This document shows positions 39,693 to 54,600 of a DNA stretch of 64,000 nucleotides, piece by piece. The stretch is from Nemertoderma westbladi (lineage: Eukaryota > Xenacoelomorpha > Nemertodermatida > Nemertodermatidae). The position numbers and the translations under genes are program-made. The notes beneath the pieces are model-generated. The model searched no databases and was not told where the DNA came from. It saw only the letters and a list, made by a program, of their open reading frames with translations. Numbering within the stretch: position 1 is the stretch's first letter; the number at the start of each line of letters is the position of its first letter. The stretch spans positions 1-64,000 of the forward strand of contig JAUCBJ010008237.1 in assembly GCA_032718475.1 (NCBI GenBank), given 5' to 3'.

Positions 39693-42600
39693 CTGTAAGA
39701 CAAAATTTATAATTCATAATCATTCTTAATTAATTATAACCCTTATCAATTTGAATGACGTAGAAATATTGACCAAGTGTGGTTCAGTGTACGACGATAA
39801 AGTAGATAATATTTTGTGGCATTTTAAATTACATTATTATACAAATCCGAGGGTCGCAAAGTACTAATTCTATAGCGCAAAAAATAATGTGTTTGCGTAG
39901 CTAAATCAAAGTTATTTAGAGTGTTATCCGTGGTTGGCTTTGACACAAGAAGCTTTGACTCCCATTGCCTTAAATTTTTAACTTTCATGTGCCTTTAACC
40001 TGGTAATTAATATAATATATTTATATTATTTATATTTATATAATTAATATATTATTAAAATGGTAATTAAATCAATTAATCAAAGTTCAAATTCTCCAAA
40101 TTCTGGTGAACCCGCGTGTGTTGTGTGAGTCAGTGAGTCAGAAACAAAACTGTATAATTATTAGCTTCTCTTAAACATCAGAGATTTGAACTACGGTGTC
40201 CTAGTCTAATTATAAACGTTCCCTGGTGGCTCATATTTCTGACTCTCCCCCCAGTATGAAAATTAACAACGGATAGGATCGGCCAACTGTAAAGCTTTCA
40301 TCAAGGGTCTTATCCCCATTATGGGGCGCTATCCCCATTCCTAATCATGGGGTTATATGTTTCTCGGACTTCCTTAGTCATAGGTTCAGATATATCTAAG
40401 AATTCATATATCAGATATGGGGTAGAATGAGGATCTCAAATGGCTGAGAAGAAGCTCCCAACATTGAACATTGATACTGACCCGCAATAACTAGAAATAC
40501 CGTTACTTTTCGGTATGGATATGAAGATCATTGTGACGATTTATCTAGCTGTTGTAATGGATTTTCAGTTTGTAGAAGACCTCTGAATCCAGCTGCCATA
40601 AACAAGGTGCTTCGGAGTACACCAGATTACTGGGTGTTACCCGAATATTGTGCGGAGTCTATCCCAATAATGAGTTTTTCCAAGTAAATTCCCTTCCACA
40701 ATTTACTGCATTCTAACCGGTACACTAAGGAATAAAAGCTAAAAAAGAAACCAACCTCCATGAAAGTCCCCTGTTGATGGTACAGGTACCAGGCTGCGTA
40801 GGTGGGTACCCATTGCATTGATGACAGGGCTATCAGCCATCCTACCAGTTCTGCCCACCATGGGTAGGTGTAGGTGTTGTCGTACTGTAGAGTAGTGTGT
40901 TGTGACAAACTGTACACAAATATAAACTGAAAAATAAAAATAGGATTATAACTTTCCTAAATATAACTTTTTTTAACATTTTTCTAAATTATTTAATTTA
41001 GTAGTTACATTTCCTAATATTGCATGATGGATTTGCTGAAATGTTATGAATATTCAATGAGTTACATGAATATATAAAGAAATATATATATATTGATAGA
41101 CAGAATAGATAGATAGACTTACCCAATAAAAAAAAATAACACACAAATTTGGTACCAGTAGAAAGGAAGGTTAGTGTTAATAATTTTTTATACGGCGAAT
41201 TTGCTATTTTTTGTTCTATTATAAAGCATTTGAATTATGAATTTGGTTTCAATTCGATGGAATTTGTATAGTAATTCGAGTTCGTTTATTACAATTATTA
41301 TTCTGTATTAATTATTATATTTGTTTTAATATTATTAATATTATGTATACTTAATGTAAATCATGGTTAACCTTATGTACGTAAATATGCCGATGATCTG
41401 ACTGCTGAGGACGCCAAATCTCTGGATGGCACATTCACAAGAATGCTACGCCGGGTTCATTGTGTCAAGTACAATGCACACATCTCCAACCAGACACTAT
41501 ATAACATTGGAGGTGTCTCGTTAGTCCCTCCAAGCTTGACACTAGAACAAAGCCGCCTCCGCTTTGCAGGACATTGCTTTCGACGTGAGGACCAGCCAGT
41601 ACCTAATCTTGTGCTTTGGCGGCCACATGGAGCGAATAAGCATGGTGGACAGCCCATGACTTTCTTGAGACGCATCTTAAATTACACTGGCCTTGAAGAT
41701 GCGGATGATCTATCAAATGTCATGTGTGATAGGGAGTTGTGGTGGGGCAATTTTGTCGACAAGCCGGCACAACATTCTTAATATATGTGTAATATATATA
41801 ATGCAGCTGCAATGCAGCATGGCGATCGTAGTAGTAGTATGGTTAACCTTATGTACGTAAATATGCCGACGAGCTTTGTATTACTGTCTTTTGTAACTTT
41901 ATTTTACCGCCGCATCATACAATACTTTAATTTTAATAATCGCTTTGATGGACGAAATAAATAATAAAATGAAACTCACGAATAATACCGCGGGCGTTAT
42001 AGCGACCCAGCAGCACATCCAGTATCGGGACGGACGGTAGCCAATCATATCCTCGAGACCGTCGTAGAAGTTTCGCACTCCAAAGACCCAGCTCACGGCT
42101 GCGTTCTCAAATATTCCGAGATACAGAAGGGCGTAGCCGCTGGCAGCGTAGAAATTAAGCAGCTCGAATACGAAAACACCTCCCTGTATTAGTAGAGAAA
42201 CACAATAGGAAAACTGGAAATGTTACAGAAGAACAGCAAATTTTATTCCAATATTCTAACATTACTTAAAGCCAGATGACATCATCATGTTAGCTGTACT
42301 TTGAATAGTGAAGTAATGTCAATTTTACATCTCTAAACGAGTTTTTTTTTACAACGTAAGTGAACTTGGAATTTGAATATTATTTTATTAAGTTATTTAG
42401 AGGTACTTTTTGAATATTAATTATTCTTTATATAAATATCATAAAGCTTTAAAAATAATAATTTTTTCACGTACAAGCACATAATTAATACCTGTGTAAT
42501 GCATAACAATCCTATAAGATAGGAGACCGAACATGTTATAGCGATGAATATTTCCTTCTGTGGGTGACGATGTAAGAGGTGAGGATACTCGTCACAGATT

Positions 42601-45600
42601 GCTGTGATGAATCCTTCCATTGTACAAAACTGAAAAGGAATAAATCAGTCAGAAAAAAATTAATTAATCGGTTTATGTGTAAACGCCACACATCGGACGC
42701 CACACACTGTACACAATACACATGTTACCCATGGCTCCCTGTAAACTTGAACTATTTTTCTCTTCAACGTTTTTTAATTTCCTCCAACTATTTTTGACGC
42801 TTTTTCTTTTACTAAATAAATATATCAAATACTAAATTGGTGAAAGATATTTAACCTTATTTAACTTTATTTAGAAAAAAATTTATAATTTGCATGTTAC
42901 ATGACCTAGTAAAGATACGACACGCCAAGCCGCTGAAAAGCTCCTAAATTTAGTGGCTAGTTATTTTACTAAGTTAGAATCCCTGAAACAATAGATTTAA
43001 TGCATCGAAAATACTTGGCCCTAACTAAAATTATGTCCTCTTCCAGATGAGACAAATAAAAATTTAATAGCTCCAGTAGTTTCCGAGATATGGTCCTGGC
43101 ACCCATTTCATTACTTTTGGAATTGAAAAAAAGAGAGAGTCTGCAGGCTGTCTTACAATTAAGGCTTTAATGCTTCATTCACTGTTTATAAATACTGTTT
43201 AGCTTCTAGGTGGTGTTACTAATTTGAGCCTCAAATTATATTAATTAAGAAAACCAACTTACTCTAACGCAGACGGAAACATAACACGTTCTATTTGAAA
43301 AGCACAAGCGAACTGTAAGACTGTATCTCCTACGAAACTAAATTAATTACTAACCTGGCTATCTAAGCCCAGCAACAGTATCATGAAGAAGAAGAGTATG
43401 GCCCAAAGTTGACTCAGCGGCATTTTGGTCACAGCTTCCGGGTAGGCCTGTGGGAAATAATATGTTGATACGTGACAAATGGTCGATAAGTGCCTTTACC
43501 TATGATGATTACTTGCTGTTATAATGGTCGCCTGTGGGCGTTTCTGTATAATATATCATCCTAATTGTACAATGGCTGTATAGTCCTTATATTTTCTCGC
43601 AATTGAATTAATGTGAAGGTATAATTACACAATTTGTTTAAGATTAAGCTCAATAATTGGTTGTGTAAAATTTGCTACAAACGCTTTGAATTCACATCCT
43701 TTCGATTCACCTTCTATTAATTAGGATACATTTCAGTAATGAGGCGTTTGTTTCAGATTGAAAAAATGATCAAATCTCTATAGACTAATTTTCGGTCAAA
43801 AGTTTAAAAGTTTAATTATCAAATCAAAATAATGAATATAACACTTGAGCTCTAGTGTTTCCAAGGCATGAATGACACCAGGATGAGTTCAGTAGTAGTC
43901 GTGGGACCATGGTGACCATTCTGGCTCTTAGAACTATATCTGAAGAGATATCAACAAAGAAAAACTGACATCTGGCTGTTGTCTTGGTTTGCTTCCCTAA
44001 AACCTTTCATTTAAGTCCCTGATCACATACGTTCACTATATGATGGATCGACTACATTATGTCAACTGCTGATGGTGATACAATTCTATTAGATTGATGT
44101 TTTATGGAGTGACACTCCTACATCAAAAATATTCGAAATTGTGGCGGATTATTTTCTACGCATGTCCTTCGACCATCATAGTAACTTGATTGCCCTTTTT
44201 GTTAACTTCAAAAAGACGAAAATCTTGACAGTTTACTTCGTCAATCTCGGCTCTCAATATAAACTTCGGAAATATCTGAGGATGGAGTGCTTGAGCATGT
44301 GGATGATTTCTGCTACTTGAGGTTTTGGAAGTCATGTGAAGATTTGAATATGTAAGTGAAGGCATAGGCAGTGCAGTATTGAATTGGGTCTCCAAAATGT
44401 GGAATTCCATCTAGAATACATTGTATTGTTGGTGTGGTTCGATTATTTATAGAACAGCAGCATTGCAGCAATCCATGCTGGGCTCTAACTTGCTGAGGAT
44501 ACCAAATCTCTGGATGGCACATACACAAGGTTGCTATAGTTGAATGCCCATACAGCATTGGCGGTGTCTCATTAGTGCCCCCAAGCATGAAAATTAAACA
44601 GAGCTGCCACTGATTTGCAGGACATTGCGTTCGCAATGTGGGCCATACCATGTTCGATCATATGCTTTGGCAACCTCCGGCCTCATGAACATAATAAGCG
44701 TGGTGGGTAGAGCATGACGAAAACCAATGCCATTGTTAAAATAGTAATATAGAAAGAGTAGGCCCATATATATGACACACAGTGGCAGTTCTATTAAATG
44801 ATTTGTTATATCCGTGCCTTTATATTTCTTACAAGAGTTAATTTGTTTTCATCAAATTGTGTCATTTTATAATGATCAAAGAATTTGTGAGACTGGGTTT
44901 CTAGACTGTGCTGATAACCTGGCAACAGTATAGAACAGGCTGCATCCAATGTTGCACTATGTGTAAAATAACTACAAATAACAAAATTCTGACAGTGCAC
45001 TTGTATGCTGCGCAAGGTTCATGGCATAATATTCAATGCTTTCAACAAAAGAGGCATTGTAACCTCGGATATAACCTTATATTTCCAAAACCTATATGCT
45101 GGCGGATTACTGTGAGTGTTCTATTAAATGATATGTATTAGTAGCACTATCACTCCACTCCACAACAATTCATGTATTATTATTGATCTTGTTCAACGGT
45201 AGCCCACTGTAGAAAGGAAACGTTGTAGAATTTTTGATACATCTGCTGCATGCCTCTTGATAATGCAGATGAATTGGGAATTTACACAGCTGATCGTGAA
45301 CTGTGGAGGCGTTGCATTGCAGAGTCAGCTGGCGATACGGTCGTGCAACCGATATATTATTTGTGAACGTATCATGTCAATATTCTTCATCTTAAAACTT
45401 ATTTCTATATATCATTAGAAGGTTGTGTTGGAACGAATCTATATATTTATAATCCCATCAGCTAGGCTGTGTTACAAAATATATAAGGTAAACTTTTAAC
45501 CTGGAATGCTAATCCGGGACCTCCAGCTACCACGTCCTTGATGTCGGCTCCCAACTCCTTGGCCATGAATCCGATGATGGAGAATATAACGAAGCCGGCA

Positions 45601-48600
45601 AATATAGAAGTCGAGGAGTTCACACAACTAACTATAATAGCGTCTCTGAAGAATAAAATTAATAATTATATTGATTGGGAGAAACGTTTGGGCATATTAC
45701 GTAAAGCAATGCCTGTTCACAACCATGGGTGAGGGTCATTTTCCAGAGTGAACCTTGGCATCCTGTTAACCAAAATTATTTCAGTTCCCATTTATAGGCC
45801 AGATAATGATTAAATTATGTGTTTGGCTAAATAAATTATATATTGTATGCTAATAAGTAGGAATGTAATACCGGTAGACATTTTGAGCCTCTTTGGGTAA
45901 ATGGATAAAAAGGAGGCTGTGGAATGAATGCCTTATTATCATTAGAAATGCATCATGCCAGTTCTATAGTAAAAATGCTTCCAAAAAAATCCTCATATTC
46001 GGGTGAATAGTTAATTTATGGAACGAATGATAGAGTCATTAGGGATATGTATTTTTCTTTCTAGATGTTATATTCTGTAAGGTTTAGATGGATAATGTCA
46101 TAGATAGTATTCTTCCATTTAAGAATAAATTTGACTTCTCCATTTGTTACAGGAGGATAACAAAATATACATGTTATGATATAATCAACAAATTCTAAAG
46201 AAATAAGAGGAGCAGAAAGAGGCCATCATTTAGAGACAAATATTATATTTAAATAATACGAAATTATTCGACATTCTGACACCGAATATCAAAATATGTC
46301 ATTGACTGTAGACAAGAAAGTGTAAGCCAAATACAACCCTTCACAAACGTAGGCCTATGCACTACACAGATTACAGTAGGGTGCTCTAAGGTACCACTGG
46401 GACATGCCACATGTCATAATCTCATTAATTATCCATGCATGCAGTCATCTGAAGTGTGATATGTACCCTTGAGTGATGTGTACCCTTGATGAGATAAGTC
46501 ACCAGAGGGATGTATTTCGCTGAAACCCAATTTTATTTAGAACTGCAGACGATAAGTTTCGCCTGTATTTACTTGCTGTGGGCTGTGTTGAAGTTGCATA
46601 ATAAAATAAATTTTAATTAATTTAAAGTAAAAGTAAAATAAATATTTTTTAAATAATAATTAATTAAAATATATATTTATGTATAAAGTGGCCATAGGTC
46701 ATGTATTTGAGGAGGCTGAGATCCTAGAGATCTGGAAGTATCAGAAACTGGAACTGGATCAGACCATTGGAGAAAAACCTCGTTGGACCTCAACGAGATC
46801 GCATGGTGATTTGGTGGCTTCATGGAGAGTATCACTAATACTAGCAGCCTTGACGAGGCAGATAATTTCGGAAAAGTCATGGTTGATGGGTAGTTGTGGA
46901 GGTGCAATTTTGTAGATAAGCCAGCATAGCATTCTTAATGCAGCACGCCGATTATCAACAGATAGATAGACAATGGAAAATAACACTGGATCTAATAATC
47001 ACAAAATAAAGCCAGATTTTCAACCTGTACATATTGCTCTGAGTATAATCTTTAGTCGAGTAACCTCATGCTCAAAGCATACTGAAATAATTTAGAACAG
47101 TGTTAGTTCTCTTCTGAAATATAGTGTCGTTATTCAGGCACTGAATTTCGTCGTAAAATAAGTGAAGCACTCATAACTACTACTACTACTACTAGGTCAA
47201 GGGAGCTTGAAGCTTGTAATTATATTGTTATTAATATTCCTTATTATTGTATACCTAAGTATTGATATATAACTATTTTAATTATTCTGTTTCATTAACT
47301 TATTTTAAGCACTACACAGTTACCTATACCAATGTGAGCATATTTTATTTTGTACAAACTGTGAATGAGAGTCAACCATTGGGGAGCACATCAGCTGGTA
47401 ATGTCATCATCAAGGAATTAAAATATTCACTACATGTCTGAAGAACTGGATACCTAGGTCCAATATATTCAATAAAATATCTAATATGGGGACAGTGGAG
47501 CAAAATTCAACCCTAAATTATTTAGGTACTATTTTAACTCCATGAAAAAAATACTTAGGGATTACAACAGTTAGATAAGGATGCCATTAGGGGATCTCGC
47601 AGAGAAAATCAAATGGTGATTTTGATTCAACAACTATTAATCAACTCCATGATTGATTAGCTAAGCAAAGGATTCCACCACTTGACTGTACCCAAATTAT
47701 CGCCAGTAGCACTATGACAGGCTATTTGCATCATTATCCAAGGGAAAATGTCCCGAACATAGTTTTTTGTGCCTTGATGCTAATACCATCTATCAAGATA
47801 TTACAGACACCATCACAGACTTTATGAGTAAATTCTTTGGGGTGGGGATATAATTTAATACACAGCATTAATTTACCCAATTTATACAACCTATTGGGAA
47901 GGCCAGCATCTTCGTAAAGGTACCATAGAGACTGTTATACAGTACTTCATGGATATTTGTCCTTGCCTAAATTCATTTGCTCAATTAATTTATTTAGAAG
48001 AACGTGGAATAAGAACTGATAATAGGCACTATTCTTGAATTTGTGGAATAGCAGCATTGAACATGTAGTGTATATTTATTCTAAATCGACATATCTGGAG
48101 ATTCAAATGGCATCAATTGCATGATGTTATTTAGAAAATTCAAATCGATCATCAGCTCAGACATATCCAGATATGTCCTCTGGTTCATCTTTCCTGTTAT
48201 GAATCTATGTGGCTTTCCTTAAATTTGGATCAATGATTGAATCCAATGGAATCAATGGTTCAATAGTGTTAACAACAGTACTCACTTGTAAACATTGTTT
48301 TTGTATGGGTTGTAACTTCCCAATGCAATGACAGCTCCCAAAGCCAGACCATAGGAGAAGAAGACCTGACTACCAGCATCCAACCACACCCCTGGTTCCG
48401 ATAATTTTGTGACATTTGGTGTTAGATAGAACATAACGCCATCTCCGGAACCTGTAAAGGGTATATTCAATATACTAGGAAGCTTTCCTTATGTATACAG
48501 CATCTGGCACAAAAGGCGAGAAAAGGGAAATAAATAACCTGCCGAATGAGACCACCTAATGTATGATGAATCAAATAAGCTTACTGTGTTACTGTAAGTA

Positions 48601-51600
48601 GGCCAACCGGTATTTATAATACGGATTCATATATTATCATAGGTCACTATGAAATACTGTAGAATCAGATACTGAACCACAGAAATTAAAAGCCACAGCA
48701 GAAATTAAGAAACAATGGGTGAAATTAAGTATGTTTGAATCTGATTGGGTTTTTAATTTTTGCAGTGGGCTTATTGGAATTCCTGCAGTGCATTTCATAT
48801 ATCTGTGACAGTTATAGGCCACCACACTTCTATAGCCATGAGTCTGTCCTATCTCGGCGTAGTGGTTTCATTCACATCTCTGGGTGGATATCTTGTAAAT
48901 AGTTGGGCTTGGGAGGTTGGACTTGCTATAATATAACAGTATACTGTTGAACAGTATACTGTTATATTATAGGGACTTGTGAGGTTGGCAACCAACCTCC
49001 CAAGCCCAACTATTTACAAATCCATGTCAAATAAATAAGAAACAATGAAACATTGTGTACATGGTTTTATTAATATTATGTATATTACACTGTGTGGCAT
49101 TGGTAAACATTGTCGTTACCAAGAATATACGGCGGTGGTGATGTGTCTTGCAGATGTCGACAGTCGACCACTGTCATCATTAACCAGATTAATGATTTAA
49201 GACCATGTTGTACAGCATTTACAATTATTAACACTATATGTTATTTCATCATAAATGAAGTCTCACCTGAGAGAAGTGCTCCTCGTATTAGTAATATAAT
49301 GAGAACACAATATGGAAACAAAGCGGTAAAGTAGACTACCTGAAATATATAAATAAAATATAATTAAAAAAATATCACCAAGTATGGAAGCCTTTATACG
49401 GAGACTATGTAAATTGATGTCTTTAAAATACGATAATTTAGTCTTAAGTGAGAAATAATTTTGTAATTTGGTTTGAGCAGTGAGAAATAAAAACTTATTA
49501 TACTTAAAACACACCTACAATTCAAACATAATGTACGGTAAAGCAGTAATACTACAGTAGCAAACCGTATATTCCTTAGGGCCTAAGGCAAGATATAAAG
49601 TCCTTTGATTATCGACGACAATGCGATTCCGGCGACCACATCCAGCAAACCCAAGGCGGCACTCCAGTAGTGGGATAGCTGAGTAAGTTGGTAGAAAATA
49701 CCCCGTGGGTATGACACAAACATACCGCATAGCTGTATCGATCGGCAGTTGTGTGCTGTCGCTTGCAACAGCCGGCCCTCAGCATCCATTTACTCCATCC
49801 GCACTGGCCGGACAGGCGGGAACAAACTAGGTTAACCAAATGCTCGGCAATACCTAGCCGGCAGGCATCCCGTATCCCCGCTACCAGGATATTCAATTAA
49901 TAAATAAACCATAGAGTCTCGTGAAAAAACAAGTCGCTGTAAAGATTCTGTTATTCCTTAGTCGCAGTTTTCTGAATTCTTTGCAATGACACAAACAACC
50001 TATGATAATAATTGGTCAACAACATCATAGATGTTTCAAAAAACTGTACAGTAAGTCTCAATTTAATGAATAATTTAGATTTCATTTCCATGATGATAAC
50101 ATTCAATTTCATAATGATTCCTAGAAATCTCGGTGAAGAGCATCTCGACAACACTTAGCTGTAGGAGTACGTGATTATTCTGTGGGTCATTAGAACTCGT
50201 TTTGTTAAGATGGATAAAGTGGTTCCGATTACGGGGAGTTTTCTATGCTGATTAACAATGAAAATCTATAATCAGTGAACCAATATTCTTACAACATACT
50301 CTAATATCTATATGGTTTTATTTGCGGGGCTGGTTAGTAGAAGTCATTTCAAGGTAATTTTGGATGTATGTTTGTATGTACAGTACGGTATGTATGTAAT
50401 GGTGTATGGTGTCGGTGTGTATGTATGCCTATGTATGTATGTATGAAATACTTATGTTTTTGTTAGAGATAAAACTGAAACTGTTAGCTGGTTGGAGTTA
50501 TATAAAGGACTAATTTATTAGTAGGCCTATATTGTATTATGTTGAATTGATTGACGACACGGACACAAAACAGCATTCAGATAGTGCTTTTTGCTTTATT
50601 CCTAATGTAATGAAAGAATTCATATAAAACAGGAATGAATATAATAGATCAACAAATGACGGATCTTGGGTGAATAATATCTGGAAACTGCCAATATAAT
50701 AGAATGCAACCTGGAGTAACACAATGGAAAAGCCTTATCTATCAATATGAGATACCGGTACTGGCTGGCAATCGATAAGAATAAAATATGATTTCATTTG
50801 TTAGTGCAAGAAGGGCGGCAACTTTACTTTATCAGATTTAATTTATCTAAAGTTATTAAGCTATAGAGCTAAAGCGCGCTTTCCTGGATATTTCATCAGA
50901 GACATAAATTACTAATAACATTAATTTAGAGGTATTATTACTTAGTTATTAATTATATATGTACACTAACTAGCTCAACATTCAACACGCATCCATAAAA
51001 ACTGACAGCCACATCCAAAGTTCTGAGGCCTACAACTATCCAACAGTATATAAATGGAACCACAGAAATTAAAAGCCACAGCAGAAATTAAGAAACAATG
51101 GGAGTATGAATCACATTGGGTTTTGAATTTTTGCAGTGGGCTTTGGAATTCCTGCAGTGCATTTCATATATCAGTGACAGTTATAGGCACCACACTTCTA
51201 TAGCCATGAGTCTGTCCTATCTCGGGGTAGTGGTTTCATTCACATCTCTGGGTGGGTTGGGTTCAAGCACGTCATGGGTGCAAGGTGAGTTTTCCTTTCG
51301 GCATGCATGCTTGGCATGTTTCTAGCCTAGCCAGGGCGCAAATTGTAACTAAATTACTACTGGAGTTTCCTCTTGTTAGTATAGTTGTGGGGTGACAGTA
51401 CGGGAAATAAGTCGTCAGACTTTATGCGTAATCCCTGGCCTAGCGGCCGAAGACAACGTTACTTTTTTCTTATGTTATAGCGGAATGAACCTTTTAGTTG
51501 TGAACGAATTATTGTACCATGTGGTTACTTTAAGTAGTTTGTTGGTAATAGTTTTACCGAAAGTTTATACTTTCGGAAGTTGTCGTAAGTCCCGTAGTTT

Positions 51601-54600
51601 ATACCGTAAGTCGTCGAACCATGCAATATATTTATACATAAAATTCATACTTTCTTTGTGTTTTCCAATTCAAATGTATAGTTTCGATTTAGTGTAAGTA
51701 CGGCAATATTTGAAAGAAGCGAATAATGCAGTAGAAAATCCATACAGGCATGCTGTAAATTTCGAAAAAACCCCCAAATTAAAGATAAATTTAAACAAAA
51801 TTACATAAGACACAGGGAAGTTGCCAGCATATCGCTTTCAATATTAGTAACGCCTGGTATATTTGACATTTATTCCCAATTAGAACAGTACGGGCACAAT
51901 GGATTCGTGTTATATATGGTTGTTGAACATTTATGCCCGAATGCACTGAGTTAAGGGCCACTTCGGCGATTTCAGCAGATACCTTAGGATTAATATTTTG
52001 CAATATACATTCAGTTGCGGTATCCATTTATATTAATATTATTTTATTCATAACAATATAGTATTAGTACACAATAAATTTTGAAGCAAAGTTTTTTTAA
52101 CTACAGGACCAGCCTTCAGAAACCTGAGTAAATGGTGGAAAACCGCTGGTCAAGAAGAGATTCCTAATTTCTTTCTAACTTCACAGCGCTTGGGTACCAT
52201 TACAAATTATGCTGCAACCCCTCCTCATGTTCCACAGAATCACCAATAACTGCTGCTGTAAACTATGTTCCACCTCCGGAATCTTAAGGTACCACGCTCT
52301 ACAATGTCCGCAATGCCCCTTAATCGCGTCTCTACATATATCTATATGCCTATATGTATATCTACTGTATCTATATAACTCTGCAATTTTGTAGGTTTTA
52401 ATATTTTTATAAATTTAATTTATAATATCCTTTGCGTCTCTCGGTTTATATTTTATATTATTTACCATTTTACCCCGTTTGGGGGTGTATCTATTCCAAT
52501 TATTAGTACGCAATAAATTTTAACTTATTAACTCTATGATAAAATATTGTTAAGCAAAGAAGACGTTGCTATTATTGGTTTCGTGTTTTAACAAATACTA
52601 ATCATGATACATACCTTTCCCGTCTGTTTTACTCCTTTCCAAATGCAGAAGTAGCACAATGCCCATGCGGCTAATAACGTTAAAGCAAGTTCCCATCTTA
52701 GCGTGCCAATGGTCTCAATCCCATCTGTCTTTTCAAGGACACGATTGCTGAAATTGTATAAGCCAAATTATAGAGAAGAGCCGATAACTTATTCTCTGAA
52801 AAACCATTAATAGAGTTTCTTTGTGATTGAGAAAGATCTCCTGGGATCTTTTAATATGTGTAATTGGGCGACCTAAATTATTCACTAATTGACTTACATT
52901 AGATTTAATTCACTCTAATTCATAAATTGCTATTTAATGCATCGTTTGTAACACGCCGATTTGATCAAATGATCTATTCTCATCAGGTGTAAACAGCTAC
53001 GCCGACAACAGACAGCCAACCTGGGCTTTTAACTTTCGTTAATGTTTTTGGTTAGAATGAACTGCCCATTTCCCTTAAAATTTATAATGGTTACCGAAGG
53101 TGGATATCTTCTGTATGCCTGTAAGTTTTCAGCTGTCGGCTGTCGGAGAACAGTTTACACCAATTCTCAGCTGCTTACTTTGGATTTAAGATAATGGCAC
53201 TAATTTGTTAGTTAGTGGCACAAAATGGTCGTAAACAACAACCGTGACTTTAGTGGGTTAAACAAATTAATTTGACACATTAAGGGAAATGAGCAGGTTA
53301 CCGTGCTTTATACACTGACCCAATATTCTTATTATTCTTGCGTTAAATTCCATATAATGTTGTAATTTATTATTGGTGTTATGGGTGAAAGAGTGGTTTC
53401 ATATAATTATAACTTTTTGTTGGGCAATTGTGGGTCATTGCCGACTTTGCAAAGGCTGTGCCCAACAAAAAATTATAATAAAATGTTGTATGATTTTCAT
53501 GATCACGACATGCACTAGACCACCACACATCAACAGATTTGTTATCCTATGGTAGCTAGCTATATGTGTAGATCTATTATGACAACTAAACTACTTACTT
53601 CCAGAATTGTAGAACTGAAGATTCTTCATTGGTTGAAATTGAGGAATTTGAATGGTTTGCAGTTTTAATGTAGCATTTGTCATCATTCCACCAGTTATCA
53701 CATGTTGACCATGGTAGTGTTTTAGTAAATGATGAAAACAGATATAACAAATCCCAAGCAATAACGACTATATAGTAGATATTAAGCCAGAAGGCAATTG
53801 TCACTGCAGCCCAACCAACTCCTGGATAGGGAGAAAAAATTCAGGTTGTCTTTAATATAACATATAAATAAGTTCATTATATATTATTTAACATTGTATT
53901 TCGCTTATTGTTTATAGTTTTTGGAGAAGTGTATAAAAAAGGGATAATGTTGAATGGGAATAGTTAGTTACGTGTTAAGGCAGGTAGGGCGCCCCCTTAC
54001 TACCAAGGTAGAATACTCCCATTATCCTACACTTTCTGGGCCTCGTGTTATTAACTTAAAATGTTGTGTTAAAATTATTATATAATAACATTGATAGCGA
54101 CAATGTAATAAAACAGGACGTGGATGAACAACTCTATATAGCAAATGGAGCGAAAAAAACGAATTCACCACAAGCGGGGATCGAACCTGCGTCTTCCAAT
54201 AACCGTTGACATGCTCACCACTACACCAGGGTTTAAATTTCTTAATAATTTATATAATCTATGGACGTTAAAATATAATATAATTTTATGTTTTTTTTAC
54301 CTTTAAATATTGGACAGATCTTCCAGACGCCTAAGCCACCAATTGTGAGAAATTGGCCAAGAGACGCTTCGAGAAAAAACATAGGTATTCCAGTGATAGC
54401 GACGCAAAAAATATATGGAATGAGAAAGGCCCCTGAAAGAGAAAATGGATTGATTTTAAATTGTTGATTTGTTGAATAATATTTCCCATATTTGTCATTG
54501 TAAATAATTGTTTTGTAACTAATAAGTTATCCGACTGAAATAATTAATAATGTTAACCATGTCCTCAATGCGCAATCTAATAGGAGAATTTTCAAAACAA

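Noticed and set aside
49609-49896. 95-residue minus-strand open frame in a GC-richer patch, taken as a possible extra transporter exon
   Set aside because: Exons 4 and 5 already join in phase, no SLC6 motif is present, and no suitable splice sites frame it.
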